A program made the translations under genes and the position numbers. From Pinirhizobacter soli (GTDB taxonomy: Bacteria > Pseudomonadota > Gammaproteobacteria > Xanthomonadales > Rhodanobacteraceae), in contig NZ_JADZLQ010000001.1 of the NCBI RefSeq assembly GCF_015905305.1, forward strand, positions 1 through 64,000: a stretch of 64,000 nt of DNA. Reading direction: 5' to 3'. Numbering within the stretch: the first letter of the stretch is position 1; every line of letters begins with the position of its first letter. Below the pieces are notes generated by a model. It was not told where the DNA came from and made no database searches. It worked only from the letters and a program-made list of their open reading frames with translations. This document shows positions 45,701 to 60,700 of the stretch, in pieces.

Positions 45701-48700
45701 TGCGGGTGAGGACGGCTGCCATATTGGGCTGCGGCCGGATGGACACGACGTTGCCGGCGAATTCCAGCGGAGCGCTGTCGCTGAGTACGCCGGAGCCGCC
45801 CATGGTCTGGGTGGAGATCTTGCGGACGAGCTGCCAGCTCACGCTGCCGACGGCGATGTCCTGGGGTGGCGTGATGCTGATGTCGCCCTGAGCATTGCCG
45901 GGCAGGGTCTGCACGTCGCGGTACGAGCCATCGGCGAACAGCGCGCGCAGCACGAGTTGGCCCACAAAGGCACCCGGATCGGCGTTGGTGATGGTGAACT
46001 TGAGCGTGCCCTGGACACTGTCCGCGCTGGCGCTGCTGATGTTCGGCACCACCACACGCCCGTAAGGCGTCGTGACCGGCGGCAGCGCATCGCTGACGTC
46101 CAGGTGATAGGTATCGCCCGGAGCAACCTGTGGTAGCGGGATGTCGGCGAACTGCGGCACGCCGAAGTGATAGCTGCCCGCGGTGATGGTCGTCGCTGAG
46201 CTGGCAAGGATGCCAATGATCTCCGAGGTCACGTCGATGCCTGCAAGCCCGCCGGCGAGACTTACGCCCAGGCCGCCGAAGGTAGCCCAGTCGCCGATGC
46301 CTACGCCGAGGTCGAAGCTCGAACCCACTACGCCCGGCAGGCGGCGGCACACCATGTACTCCCCGGAACTGTCCAAGCCGCTGTAGGGGGGGCTGGCGGT
46401 GCGCGCGATACCATCGCTGCCCACATGGCCGTTGTCGACCAGCCACCAGGTGTCGTGGTACAGGCCGTCGGTGCCGAGCACGGTACCCTTGCGCAGGAAG
46501 ATCACTTCGTCGCCTGGCTGCACGAGCGCACTGTCTTGCACCGGAATGGCCAACTGCAGCGGATAGCGGCTGGCGGCGCTGTCGATGTCGAGGCTGAAGG
46601 CGCCAAGCGCCTGCAGCACGCCTGGTGCCGGCGGCTGCTGGACCTGGCCGACATCGATGCGGCGGATCGCTACCGCTGCATCGGATGGCAACGCGCCTGC
46701 ACCGATCATTACCGTTTCGCCGCTGGCTGCACTAACGTTGCCGCCCAGGTCGTGATCCACCACGACTTGCTGCGGTGCCGGCGTGCTGGCGTCGTCGTCG
46801 GTGACCTGGGCTGCTTCCACGTGCAGGGTCACCGTAGCCTGGCCGATGCGCTGGGCGGCAATGGTGCCATCGATGTCGACGCTGCTGCCCAGGAAGATCA
46901 CCGTGATGGTGACGGTACCCGGCCTCAGCGCGGTGATCAGGCCCGTTTCGCTGACCGTGGCGATGCTTTCGTCGCTGGAGAAGTAGCGCGTGCCGCTGCT
47001 GCTGTCTGGCCGGGCCTGACTGATATCTTGCACCGCTTGGCCGGTGACCGGGTCGGTAAGCTGCACCTTGAGCTGGCGCGTGCCGTCGGGAACCAGCGAC
47101 AACGTGTTGGGATAGACGTCAGGGGTGACTATCAGGTCGGCGCCGGGCACATCTCCGTCCTCGTCGGGCGGAGCGATGCCGTTGACGGCGAGTACGGCCT
47201 TGATCGTATGCCCGCTGGCATCCGTATGCGTGGCGATGATCAGGCCCGGGCCGGCGCCGTGGCAGACGAGCAGATCGCGGTCGTCGCTGACATTGAACGC
47301 GCCGGCGAAGGTCCCGCCCATGGCGGCGAGATCCTGTGCAGTGAGAGCCAGGTAGATTGGGTCGTCGCTCACGTCGACACCCTGCTGGTCTTCGAAATCG
47401 ACCGTCATGGGCACCGGCACGGCCTGGCCGGGGGCCAGGTCGGGTAGGGGCTGGATGTGGATGGCAGTGAGCTTGGCGCTGCTGATCGCCACGTGGATCT
47501 CGATCGGAGCGCTCGCGCCGTAGCCGTCGTCGGCCCGCACGAAAATGCTCGCGTTGCCGCTGTAGCCGGGCTCGGGTACAAAGATCAGCGAATGGCCGTC
47601 GGCGCCGAGCCGTGCCGTGCCGTGGGTTGCACTGAGCACGGTCCAGAACAGTGCATCGCCGTCTTGATCGCGTGCAACGTCGGCAAGCGAGATGCTGGAG
47701 GCCAGGTCGGTGTGCGTGGTCAGGATCGGTGTCGAGGCGCTAGATGCGGGTGGCAGATTGGCCCGGAAGCCGTAGTTGGCATAGAGCAGCTGGCGATCGG
47801 CCTGGTCGACCAGGCCGTTGCCGTCGAGATCGCCAGCAAGGCTAGCGCTCGCGGCGTCCTGTGCCCACAGCGCGCTATCGGCGCCGTCGATCGTTCCATT
47901 GCCGTCGAGGTCGCCGGCGATCGTGACGCGGATGCTGGCAGCGCCGTCGCCATGCAGGCGCAACAGCTTGAGGCCCGCCGTGGTGATGCGCACGATCCAG
48001 GTCTGCACGCCGTTGTGGATCGTGCTGCCGAGGACTTCGCCACCCACCACGTCGAGCGTGGCCTGCGCATCGCTCCATTGCGCGCTCACCGCCACCAGCA
48101 CAGCGCCTTGCGCACCCGGCGTCTTTACCGTGGAGGTCAGCTCGCTGTCGCGGATCTGGAAGGCCAGCGTAGTCTGCGTGCCGGCTTGCAGGTTGCCGTC
48201 CCACTGGTTAGCGCCACTATTGCCCATCCAGGCCGCCGCCGTGCCGAGATTGGCGGCGATCGGATCCGCGTAGGGCAGGCCATCGGCGCCATAGCCATAG
48301 GGCAGGCCGGTGCCGTCGCTGTTCACCTCGCGGACGAGTTCAAGGCGGCCCTCGCCGTCGTAACGGTACGCAGTGCTGCGCGTGCCGGCGGCCCCCGGGC
48401 CGGTGATCATGACGACACGGCCCTGTGCGTCGCGGATGAAGTCGACGCGCGTTTGCGAACTACCGCCTACGAGCGCGACGCCCGCATCGGAGATCTGCCA
48501 TTGCGTGCCGTCATTGAATTGCACACCGGTGAGACGCCCGTCGCTGCCGAGCAGGTAGCGGGTGCCATCGGGAGACACCAGGATCATGCCGCCCGGACGC
48601 CAGGGCAGCCCGCTGTCCTGGCCAAATAGCTCGCTGCCGAGCTTCTGCAGCGGCTCATCGTCCTGGGTTAGCAACTGCCAGCCCTGGTTGCCGGTGAAAC

Positions 48701-51700
48701 TCGCCTGGTAGGCGCGCGGCGCGCCCTGACCGCCGGCGATGGCGATGGGAGTGACACCGAGGGTGAAGGACAGGTTGGCGAGCGGTGCGGCAGGGTCGGA
48801 CAGGTTGGCCGGCATCTGCAGCCACAGCCGTGCTCCGATCGCCCAGGCCGCGGTAGCGCCGGTGGCTGTTTGCGCCAGCTGGTCGGTGCTGAGGCCGACC
48901 TGGAAACCTTGCAAGACCCAGTTGCCGAAGTCGCCGCCGGTTGCACCGTCGGTGGTGCGGGTCAGCGAGAGCTGATGCCCGCCCAATTGATAGATGCCGT
49001 CGGTCGCTTGCGCCTGCGGGTACGACTTCGTCGCGGTATCGACCACCAGGCGGGCATCGATCTCGCTGGTGCGGCCGCTGAGATCCCATGCGATGAGGCG
49101 CAGTCGGTAGACGCCATTGCGATAGGCCGCCGGATCGAACATGGCTAGATTCAGCTGCTGATGCATCGCTATACCGCTGGCATCCTGCGCCGCGATGGTC
49201 TGCCATGTATCCGAACCATCCGCAGCGATCTGCAGCTGATAGCCCATGCTTTGCAGTTCATCGATGCTCGCCTGCAGTTGCGTTGCGGATGTGAGCTCCA
49301 GCGGTTGGCCGCTGGCCACGGCGCCGGCCAGCGCACCTGTCCAGGCCAGCGCGGGCGCCGCCGTATCGGCTGGATCGCGGATCAGGATGACCTGCTCGCC
49401 AGTGCCGACGAAGCCATCGGCGTCGGTGGCCACGGCGCGTACTTCGATCACCCCCGGAAGGATCGCCTGGATGCGGAGTCGGCCGGATGCATCCAGCGCC
49501 ACGGTCTGCCATTGATCGCTCGCCAGGCCCGTGCCACGGACCTGAACCGTGGTGTTGGCGATCGAGCTGAAGCCGCTGGCGCGCACGGTGACCAGGACCG
49601 ATTGACCCGGCAGTGCAGGCGTCCCCGGCACGACGTCGACCAGCACGTCGGGCGCGTTGGCGCTGGCGTCAGCCCCAACGCGGAGGGTGAAAGTCTTGCG
49701 CACGGTTGTGGACGCGTCGCTGGCCACGAAGGTGACCACGAAATCTCCTACCTGGCCCGGGCCGGGAGTCCATACCAGTCGATGCTGATCGGCATCATAG
49801 ATCGCGCCTTCCGGCAAGCCGCTGAAGCTGACCGTGATAGCCTCGCTTTGCGCTGTTCCATCCGGATCCGTGGCTTGCAGGCCACCGACCGCGGGCGTGC
49901 CGCCCAACTGCACGGGAATGACCAGGGTCTGGCCGACCGTCACGGCATGGCTGCTTATGCTCACGACCGGAATGCGATTGGTGTCGAACACGCGGACATT
50001 GACGCTCTGGGTCGTGGTGAGCGCGCCGTCGGTTGCGCGGAAGGTGAAGGTGAAATCCTTGCTCTGGTCGACGGCGTTATCGACCGTGCCGAAGCCTGGC
50101 GTCCATTCGAAATATCCCGTGGTGGTATTAAAGACCACGCCGGCCGGTGTAGTGTCGTCGTAGACCATGCTCAGGTGGATCGGATCGCCGTCGGGATCGA
50201 TGCTGCGCACGTTGAACGATAGCGTGCCGCCCTCGTTCACCAGCTGCATCGGCAGCGGCAGGATGGCGGGAGCCTGGTCGACGTCGGTCACGTGCAGTTC
50301 GAAGCTCCGCGTGAAGCTGGAAACGCCGTCGCTTCCAGTCACCGTGAAGCGATAGGTGCCGGGGCTGGCGCCATTGAGGTTGTCACTCTGTGCAGCGAAC
50401 AACCCCGGAGTCCAGCGCAGCACGGCATGCGCGCCGGCCGAAGCGGCCGGCACGTCCAGCGTCATGCCCGACGGCAGGCCAGCCACCGTCCAGTTGATCA
50501 GGTCGGCATCCGCGTCGCGCGCGAACACGTCCAGGGTCAACGGCGTTCCTTCGCTGGAAGTCAACTGGATTGGCGTATCCGTGCCGGCATCCGCCACGGC
50601 ATTGCCGTTCAACTGCACGCCGAGCAACTGCGGCGGCGCATCGGCCGCGCGCACGATAATGCGGATGGTGTGGCTGACGACGTTGGGCACCGGATGATCA
50701 GGCGTGGGGTAGCCGCTGTCGCGCGGCGGCAGGCCGCTATCGGTGACGGTGATGACAATGTCGTGCGGGCCGATGTCGTCCGCGCTAGGCGTCCACGTCA
50801 GCAGCGCGTAGCCGTATTGCGCCTGCATGGTCAGCGCTGCGCCCAGTGGTAGTCCGCTCGTAGTCAGGCTGAGTGCGTCCTGGTCGGCATCGCCGATCAA
50901 CACGGGCAGGCTAATCGGCTGGCCGGCGACGGCGACGATCTGGCTGGGAAGGTTGAACACCGGCGGTTCAGTCTGGCTGCGCACCGTCACCACGAACTGC
51001 ACGGAAGAGGCGAGCACGCGCGAAGGGTCCCCGTTGCCGTTGTCGCGCGCAACGATGGTCAGCGTGTAGTCGCCGCGGTCGTTGTCGCCCGGCGCGAAAT
51101 GGATGGTTCCGGTGACATGGCCGTTCGCACCTGGAGGATTCTGAGTGAATGTCGCGAAGCGAGGCAGGCCATCGAGGGTGATCTGTACGGGGTTGCCGTC
51201 GACGTCGCTGATGTCAACGGGGATGTCGAGCGTAGCGCCCTTGTCGATGATGGTCGCGGTAATCGGCGCGATGACTGGCGCACGGTTGGTGTCCGCCACC
51301 ACGATCGGGATGATCACCTGCGAGGTCGCCGGCGTACCTGTGCCATCGCCATCGTCGGTGGCGATCACAGTGATGTGATACGTGCCGGCTTGCTGATAGC
51401 CCGGTGTCCAGACGATCTCCAGCGTGTCCGGATCAAAACTTGCGCCATCCGGGAGGCCGAGCACGCGGTAACTTACCGTGGGTGCGGACGACGACCCCTG
51501 GTCGGTGACTGGCGCGTCTGTGCCCAAGCGAAGTTTTGGTGCGAAACCAGGGTTGTCCGGGTCGAAGGCGAACACGCTGATACGCAGCGGCTGCCCCTCC
51601 ATGGTGTTCCAGGGGCTACCGAGATTGTCATCGAAGCGCGGCGCGCCGTTGGCATTGAGCACATGCAGCGTGACCGTTTCCGTGGTGGAGCGGGCCACTG

Positions 51701-54700
51701 TCGCGCCGCCGGGCTGGGTGAATGTGGCGGTGAGCGTCACAGCCACACTGTAGTCGCCGTGCTGATCATAGCCGGGCATCCAGGCCAGCCAGCCGGTGTC
51801 GCTGTTGATGCTCATGCCACCAGGGAGTGAAGACGCGGCATAAGACAGGACGATCGTGGTGCCGTCGGCCTGGTCCAGGCCACCGGGCATGGTGCCGGCC
51901 AGTTGCAGGCCGAACGCATCACCTTCGCGCAGCGTCTGCGGAGCGGGCGCCAGCAGCACGGGCGAAGCCCAGGCCTGGTTGACCACGATGTCGAAACGTT
52001 CGCTGACCGTGCTGATGCCGTCGCTCACCACGATGGTGACGTCGTGATAGACGCCGGCCTGGTCGTAGGTGGGCGTCCAGCTCAGCACGCCGGTGCGCGC
52101 GTCGAACGACGCCCCGGGCGGCAGGTTCCGGATACTCACCGTGAGTGCGTCCGCATCCGCATCGGCGGCACTCACCGGCAAGCTGAGCGACTGGCCTTCT
52201 GCCAATGTCACCGTGCCCTGGTTCGCCAGGGTGGGGGCGCGGTTGCCGTTGGTGACCGGGATATGCAACGTACGCAAGGCCACGCCGCCGCGGCTGTCTT
52301 GCACGCGGATGACCACGACCGTGTCGGCCAAGGCGTCGCTGCCGGGCGTCCAGCTTAGCGTGGCGGTCGAGTGGTAGATGCCGACCTCGTCGCGCGTGTA
52401 ACCGTCGGCCGCATGTAGCGTCATGCCCGCTGGCGCCTGCACCACCTGCCAATAGAAGCGGGTGCCGTCGCTGTCGGCCGCGTCGAGCTGTGCCTGCCAC
52501 GGTTGGCCGATCGTGGCCGGTGTATCGAAGCCGTCGACGTCGTAGTCGACTGCCGTGGTGGAGGCGGCCGTTTCACCGGTGTCGTCGCCGATGTCTTCGT
52601 CGCCGGTATCCGCGGGGGCCGCCGGAATGGTTACCACAACGCCCAGTCTCGGCGGTACGTTGGCCTCGGGCACCGCGTAAATGCCTTGGCCGAGATTGAA
52701 TTTGGCCAGGTCGGCCATCCCCCCCGTGAAGTGGTTTGCCGGCACCACGCTCACGGTGAGATCGGACAGGGTGGCCCCGACCGCCAACTTGCCACCTAGC
52801 GCCTGCAACGCGGCGGTGAGGTCTACTACCCACAAGTCGGGACTATCGCCGGCACCGTGCGTCGCGCCCACGACAGCGCCGCCGAAGTAGGCGCCTGGAT
52901 CCAGCAACAGCATCAAAGGACCGTGCAGGTCGTCGGTGCCGATATTGGTGAGCTTGATGTCGTAGCTGACTTCGCCGGTGGATTGGTCGGCGCGGGTATT
53001 GCTAAATGCGATCTGCAGTTGGCTGCTCATATCCAGCAGCGCCGTAAACCCGCTGATGGTGTCCTGCCCAATACGCAACTGCGCCGCACTGCGCAGGTTG
53101 CCGTTGATGGTGAGCTGGTAGTGGCCGGCGGGAAGGCCGGTCACGTCCAGGTACGCGGTGTGCGTGGCAGCGTCCCAACGAACGCTATTGGGCGTGATGG
53201 TGGTGGCGCCGATCAGCTGGAAGTTGTCGGCGTCGAGCACGCTGGAAGCGTCGGTCAGTGCGGATTGCGGATCCGAGCCCAGCCACATGTCCTGGTCGAA
53301 CTGCACGGCGATCTGTCCCACCGGCAGCGGAATCAGCGCCCCATCCGGCACGCTGGTGGCGATCACCTTCGGCGCACGCGCCGGGGCAATCTCGTCGATA
53401 TGGTGCGTTTCCGCGATAAGGATCCGGCCATCGGCCGTGGTGAGGATCGCTTCACCCTGCGTGCCACCGCCGGCGAGCTGCAGAACGCGGCGCGTCGCCA
53501 GTTCGATGGTCCACACCGAAGAACCGGTGGTGGTATCTGCCACGCCCGCCACCTGCACATGCTGCGGCAGCGCGCCGGAGGCGACCAGCAGGCCGGCGAG
53601 CGGCGTGCCTGCCGCACCAAACGCGATGCTGTTGACCACCCCACGAATCCGATACTCCAACTCCGCGCGACCCAGCGTAATCCCACTCATCGGGAAGCTC
53701 ACGATGTCGGTCGTGCCATTCGGATCAGCCGAGGTGATATCGCTACCCGTCCAGCGCACGCCCCACAGGCGCCCGTCCGGCCCGAAGGCGAGATCACCCA
53801 CGCGGGTATTGCTGAAGTGCTGCCAGGCCTTGTTCGGATCGGTCTCGTTCGGGTGGAACACCTCGATGCCGTCGCCGTCGGAGACATAGATATCACCGGT
53901 GCCCGGCTGGATCGCCAGGGCGTGGGTCAGCGGCTGCTGGCTGGGGCCCTGCATGCGGCGCACGATGGCGCCGCTATTGGCGTCCACCTGCAGCAATTCG
54001 TTGCCGGTCATCACCCATAGCTGGCCGAGCGAATCCACCGCCATGTCCAGCACGGGCTGGTCGAGCACGAACAGCGGCGTAGTGCTGTGGCCGCCGTCCT
54101 TGCCATAGCGGTACACCTCGTTGCGCTGCTGGCCGGCACTGACCAGGATCGACTGATCCGGCAGCTGCACCATGGCCATGGCGCCGATGTCAGCCGCGCC
54201 CGTGGCAAAGCCGTCGGCAAAGCCACGCGCGGCGAACGGCGCGAGCACGTTCTTCAGGTCGCCGGCGTTCACGCTCGCCACCGCACCGGGCAGCATCTGC
54301 GTGGCCTGCTGGAACAGCGGATTGCTGTCGTAGTTGCGATCCAGCGGGGCCTGCGGCACTTCCGCCGTCTGGTCGACACCCGGCGTGACGCCGAGGCCGT
54401 CGAGCACATCCTGGCGTGCGCCGTCGTCCGGCAGCACGGCATTGCTCACCGTGGCGGCTTCGCGGTTGCCGGCCAGGTCCGTGGCCACGGCCAGGAACTC
54501 GTAGCGGTTGCCCGCCTCGCCGGTGAACACCGCCTCGTTCACGCCCGGGCCGACCTGGCGCTGCCAGATCTTGAAGTCGCCGCCATTGGTGGCAACGTAG
54601 ACCGTGACGAAACGGATGCCGCTGGCGTCATCTTGCGCGTTCCACTTCACATCATAAGTCGGCGCACCCTGGGCGTTGTTGCCCAGCGATGTGGCCGTGA

Positions 54701-57700
54701 CGGTGGTGGTGGGTGCCTTGGCGTCCAGCGTGACGTCCAGCGAGGCGCTGTCGATCGGCGGCGTGTCGTCGAAGAACACGCGTGCCTGCATGGAGATCTT
54801 CGCGCCGGACGCGGCACCCGGCGCGGCGGACACGGTGAAGCTGACGAAGCCGCCCAGGTTGGTCCCGGCCAGCAGGCCGCGCGTGGGGTCCTGCATCACT
54901 TCGCCGGTGATCGGATCAATCGCCTGCAACAGCCAGGTGGCGATGCCGGTTTCCGCGTCCACGCCCGCGCTCACGCGCAGGATGAAGCCCTTGCTGCCGG
55001 TGAAGTCGAAATCGCCCTGGAAGTTGGAGCGATCGGCAGGAATGTGGATGTTGATGTCGCCGATCTTCAAATCGCCCAGTCGCACCGAGCGCGGATCGAG
55101 ATCCGGATCGAGCGGCGACACGATACGGATTTGTCCTACACCTTGGCCCGTCGGGTTGCTGAAGGCGAAGGTGTACGGCAACGGCGTGGCGGCCGGCACG
55201 TAGACACTGCCGTCGGCGGCGGTGGCCTGGCCCTGCGGCCCCTGCACGCTGATCGCCGCGTCGGTGGCCCCAGCCTGCTGCGCAACGAGCTGCAGATACT
55301 GGGTGAGGTTCAGGCTCTTGCCCGGCAGCGGGTTGAATTTCTCGTCCAGCAGGCCCTGCGCGCGCAGATATTCAAGCTCCGCCTGGCCGCCGACGAATAT
55401 CTGGAAGTTCTCGAACTGCAACGTGCGACCAGCGTGCTGGTCGTAATCGGCCGGATTGGCCAGCGCCGGCACGGGCACCTGGACCTCGTCGCCCTCGTCG
55501 TCCTGGCGGGTCTCGTAGTGATCGATGGGGCCTGTGGCGGCGTTGGGATCGCCGGCGTAGCTGGCAGTGTCGCCGTACCACTGCTGCACCTTGGCGAAGA
55601 AGCCCAGGATGTCGGCCTGGGTGCGATAGCTGTCGCCACCCTTGGACATCAGGATGCCAGCAGCCAGCGTGGCGTTGAGGCTTACCACCTGCGGGTTGGT
55701 GGTGATCGGCGGTGCCTGGTCGGCCGGCAGCAGCATGCCGGCGGATTCAAGTGCGGCCAGCCAGCCGTTGACCCACTGTGAGGGGTCGGCTGCAAGCGCA
55801 GCCAGATTGCTCGGTGCACTGGCGTCGGCCAGCACGGCGCCGCGCAGCTTCAGTGCATAAGCAGTCTGCTCGGCGATGAACTCGTCGCGGGTGAGCGCGG
55901 TGGCGGAGGCCACCACGTTCATCTGGAACGACTCGGACAGCATTTCGATCTTGGTGAGGATGTCTTCCGGATCGGTGGACAGGAAGCGCGCGGTCAGGCC
56001 CTGCGAGATCGTGTCCAGGCCGCTGACGCCGGCATCGAGGATGCCTTGCGCTTTCCAATCCGGATGCGTGGCGTACAGCGCGTCGCGCAGGCCGTCGAAG
56101 TCGCGGTTGACCCAGGCAGTGAGGCCCGGGTAGGTCTGCAGGCGGAAGCTCATGCCCACGAAGCCGTGAGCGGCCACGTCGAAGGCGTAGCCCGGCGCCA
56201 GGTTGAAGCCGTTGGTGTTGAGCGTACCGTCCAGCGACGCCCACGGGATATCGGTGCGCGGCAGCGTGGAGCCAGTCTGGCCGTAAGCCTGGTCGTTGGC
56301 CGGCGAGCCGCTGATGTCGCCGAAGGGCGAGCCACCGATGTTCGAGCCGAAGATCGCGTAGGGCAGGTTGAGCCCGTCGATCAGGTACTGGTTGTAGCCC
56401 ATCTCCACAGCACCGACGTCGAAGCGCACGTATGGGGTGTCGACGTTGGTCAGGCTCTGCAGCGAAACGGAGTAGGTCGCCGCATCGCCCGGCTCCAGGT
56501 TGCGCGGGCCGCCGATGCCGATGGTGACGTCGTCCTCGATGCCGCGCTCTACCAGGTAACGGTTGGCCTCGGTGATGCTCTGGCCGTTGGGATTGATGAC
56601 GGTGACGTCGTACAGGCCCAGTGGGAAGTTGCGCGTGTCGAAGATGGCGCGGATGTGCGTGGCGTCCAACACCTGCCAGCGGTCGGGCTCGGCTTCGTAC
56701 ACGCCGGGGCGGGTGAGCTTGACGATGGCGCCGGCCTGGAAGGCCGAGCCGTAGATGTCCAGCGTGACCCAGCGATGGTCGTCGTCGCTGACGCCGCCGT
56801 TGTCCGGCGTCACCTTGGTGATGGACAGCGGCAGCAGGTCGGCGCGCAAGGTCGCAGGCACGGCGTTGCCACTGCGCGAGCGCACCAGGATGTAATAGTC
56901 GCCCGCCAGCGTGCTGGGGATCAGCACCTGCTGGTCGGCCGCCGAGGCATCGGTGTACGCCGCGTCGTAGGCGAACGTGGTCGGGATGTCGCCGTAGCGG
57001 ATGTACAGCTCGTTATCGCCGCTGGCGGCGATGGAATCGAGCAGCACGCGCAGCGTCTGGCCAGCGGCCACGCTCACCTTGTACAACTGCACGTCGCCAC
57101 TGGAGAGCGTGGTCTGCAACGGGCTGGCAATGGCCAGCGGCGGCACCTGGGTCTGGATGGTGGCGGCGGAGGCGGTGAGGTTGTTGGCCTCGCCTGGCGC
57201 CATCACCAGGCCATTCGGGCCATAGCTGATGCCGCCCTCGTAAACCTCGTTGTACAGGTCCGGACGCACCACGATGCGCCAGCTGCCGTCCTTCAACGGA
57301 GGCAGGTTGGCGGTGAGCGTGCCGCTGTAGCTGACGCCGCCGGCGAGGTCGCCGTTGTGGACGACCTTGCCCAGCAGGATGTCGTCCAGCCCCCAGACGT
57401 TGTCCATCGACAGGTAGATCGCGTCGGTCCACGTCCCGTAGGCCGGGTTGGTGGAGTCGTTGACGACGGTGTAGGTCACCGTTACCGAATCGCCCACCTT
57501 GGCCTGCGGCGGCACGGTGACATCGGTGACCTTCAGATCGGCCGGCGGCGGTGTCTGCACCAGCATCGGCTGAGGCGCGGCCGTGGCGTTGTTCTGGTCA
57601 TTGCCGAATTCCAGCACCGTGCCGTACGGGCCGGCGCCGAAGGCACGGGCCGGGTCAGTGATGATGAATACGTAGTACGGGCCATCCAGGTCGCGTGGCG

Positions 57701-60700
57701 CGGTGACGGTGAAGCTTCCGTCATAGCCGCCGCCGGCAGCCAGGCCGCCGGTATGGCCGAGGTAGCCGAGATAGCGGTCCTGGTTGACGTCCAGGAAGCG
57801 GTCGCGCGAAAGATAGATCAGGTCGTTCCACTGAGTCTGGTCGCTGGGCGTATCGCCGCCCGCGTTGGTCACGTGGTAGCCGACGGTGAAGCTTTGGCCT
57901 GCCACCACGGTGGGCGGCGCACTGACCAGGCTCACCTGCAGGTCGGGCGGCGTGGCCAGGGTGATCGGCAGCGCGATCGAGGAGACGTTATTACCTTCGT
58001 CCTGGAATTCCAGCACGGCCCCGGCGCCGGTACCGGTAACCACGTCCAGTCCGTCGCGGATCGAGCTCGGCTCGCTGTAGTACCAATCCTTGGTGGTGGA
58101 GGTGTCCGCCTTGACGATGATGTTGAAGTTGCCGCTGATCGATTGCGGCAGGTGGAACGTCGCCGACATCGTGTACGACTCTCCCGGCAGCAAGAACCGC
58201 GGCTTGCCGTCGGCGTCGTACAGCGCCACCGGTTGCACCCGGCCTGGATTGCTGTAGAGCGAACCTTCCACCAGCGGATAATCGGTGGGATCGAGCGAGT
58301 CGTCATTGGACAGGTAGACGCCGTCGTTCCACTGGCTCACGCGCGTGGCGCGGGTACCGCGGTTGGTCACGGTCCAGGTCACGGTGATCTGGTCGCCGGA
58401 CTTCGGTGCCGGGTTGGAAACCTGGATGGTATCGATCTGCAGGTCGGCTTCGCGGTAGGTGATGTCCAGCGGGCTGCCGCCGAGGTTGTTGGTGTTGTTC
58501 ACACCCTCGTAGACCGACGTGCCGTAGAAATTCAGCGACACATCGTTGAAGCCACCGGCATTGATTTCGTCCGCTGCGCGCGGCGGGATGCCCTGCGAGC
58601 TGCGCGCACTGTCGGTGATCACATAGATGTAGTACCGCCCATTGGTACCCGCGGGAAGCGCCACGTTCACCGTGGTGGTGTAGCTGGCGCCGGCGGCCAG
58701 GCCATTGGTGTTCTGGTGCTCGAACACGCCCAGGGCGGTGGCGCGGCTGGGGATGAAGGTCGGATCGGTGCTGATGAACACCGAGTCCTGCCAGCTCACG
58801 GTGCCGGGCCATACCGTCTCGCCGCGGTTGGTCACGGTCCAGGAGATCGGGGTCAGCTCGCCGGAATAATTCTGCGGCTGCACCTGCACCGCGGTCACCT
58901 GCAGGTCGGCCGGATGCGGGATCACCGCCGAGGCCAACGGCGTGGCGTTGTTGTTCTCGTTGAGTTCGCGCACCTGGCTGAGCGCATCGGTCTTGACGAT
59001 GATGAAGGCGCCGCTGATGTCCGGCGCCAGCTGCAGGGTCTGGTTGACCGTGTACTTCTCGCCATTGTTCAGCGTGCGGTTCTGCGTGTAGCTGCCGATG
59101 GTCCAGATGTGCGTGGCCTTGGTGAGGTCCGCGTTGTCGGCCACGTAGATGGTGTCGGTCCAGCCACCGGTGAACAGGTCGCCCTGGTTCTGCACGGTAT
59201 AGCTGAAGCTGACATTGCTGCCGGCGTCGATGGTGGTCGGCGCGTTGACCTGGGTCACCACAAGGTCGGGCGGGGTGATGCCCAGCACGCTGATGGCGCG
59301 CCCCTTGTAGTCGTTGTTGTTGACCTGGTTCGCGTCGTCCGTATTGATGTTGGCCGCCAGGGTGTCTTCCAGGATGGTGTCGTAGGTGTTGGTCCAGACG
59401 GTGATGTAGTACTGGCCGCTGAGCGTGCCGTCCGGGATGGTGACCTGCAGGTCGCCCAGATAGTCCTCGCCCACGGCGAGGTTGCCCGTGTGGGTGACCG
59501 ATCCCAGCAGCACGTCGCCCTTGTTGGCACCCGGGCGCTTCGGATCCTTGGCCAGCCACACCGTGTCGGTCCAGCTGTTGACGTCGGCGGTGAGGCCGCG
59601 GGTGGTGGCGCTGCCCAGGTTGCTTACCTTGTAGCGCACGTCGATGGTACCGCCATGCACGGCCTGGTCCGGCGCGGTGATGTTGCTGGTGACAAGATCC
59701 GAGAACGGCACCGGATCGACGTAGAAATGCACCACCTTGGCGTTGTTGACGTCGTTCGGGTACTCATCCACCGCGTTGTCGGCGTCGGCCACCACGATCA
59801 GGTAGGCGTCGCCAGGGGACCGGATCGGGATGCTGATCGAGCCGGTGATGTTGGAATAGCTCTCTGTCGGCCCCAGCGCGCTGCCGTTGTCGAACGTGCC
59901 GACCAGCTGGTCGTCGCCGCTGAGCGTACCGTCGAGCGACAGGTACACCTTGTCTTTCCAATGGCCGCTGGCGGGCACGGAGCCCAGGTTGGTGACGGTG
60001 TACTGGATACCGACGTTGGTGCCGGCGGTGACATGGTCGGGAATCGTGATGGATCCCACCTGCAGGTCGGGACGCGGCTGCAGGGCGATCTTGGTCGCAT
60101 CGCTGACGATCAGCACGTTGTTGGCGCTGGCTGTGCCGTATTCGTATACCTGGGCGCCATTGCCGCCGACGTTGGCGTTGGTGATCACCTCCAGGCGATA
60201 CAGCCCCTCGATCTTCGAGGGCAGGCGCAGCTGTTCGGTGCGCTTGTAGTTCTCGCCGGCTGCCAGCGGCCGGTCGTAGGTAAAGCTGCCCAGAACGATC
60301 GGCGTGCCGCCATTGACGGGCACCAGCTTCACCGTATCCACCCACGGACCGACCGCTACGGCCTGCCCCTGGTTGCTCACGGTCCACGTCACGTCGGCGA
60401 GGGTGCCCTCGAGCAGGCCGCCGCCTTCCGCTTCGCTGTCCGGAGAGGACGGCGCGATCGTGGCCGACTGCACCACCAGGTCGGGCGAGGCTGCCAGCGT
60501 GACCGGGATGGCCAGGCTGTGGCCGGTGTCGTTATCGCCATAGACGAACTCGAACGGTCCACCCGTGCGCACATTGACGTAGTAGTTGCCCTGGATGCCA
60601 TTGGGCAGGGTGACGGTGATGCTGCGCGTGTAGTTGTCGTTGACCGCCAACTGGCCGATGTGGGTGGCGCTGCCGAATTGCGCGATCACGCCAGTGCCAT

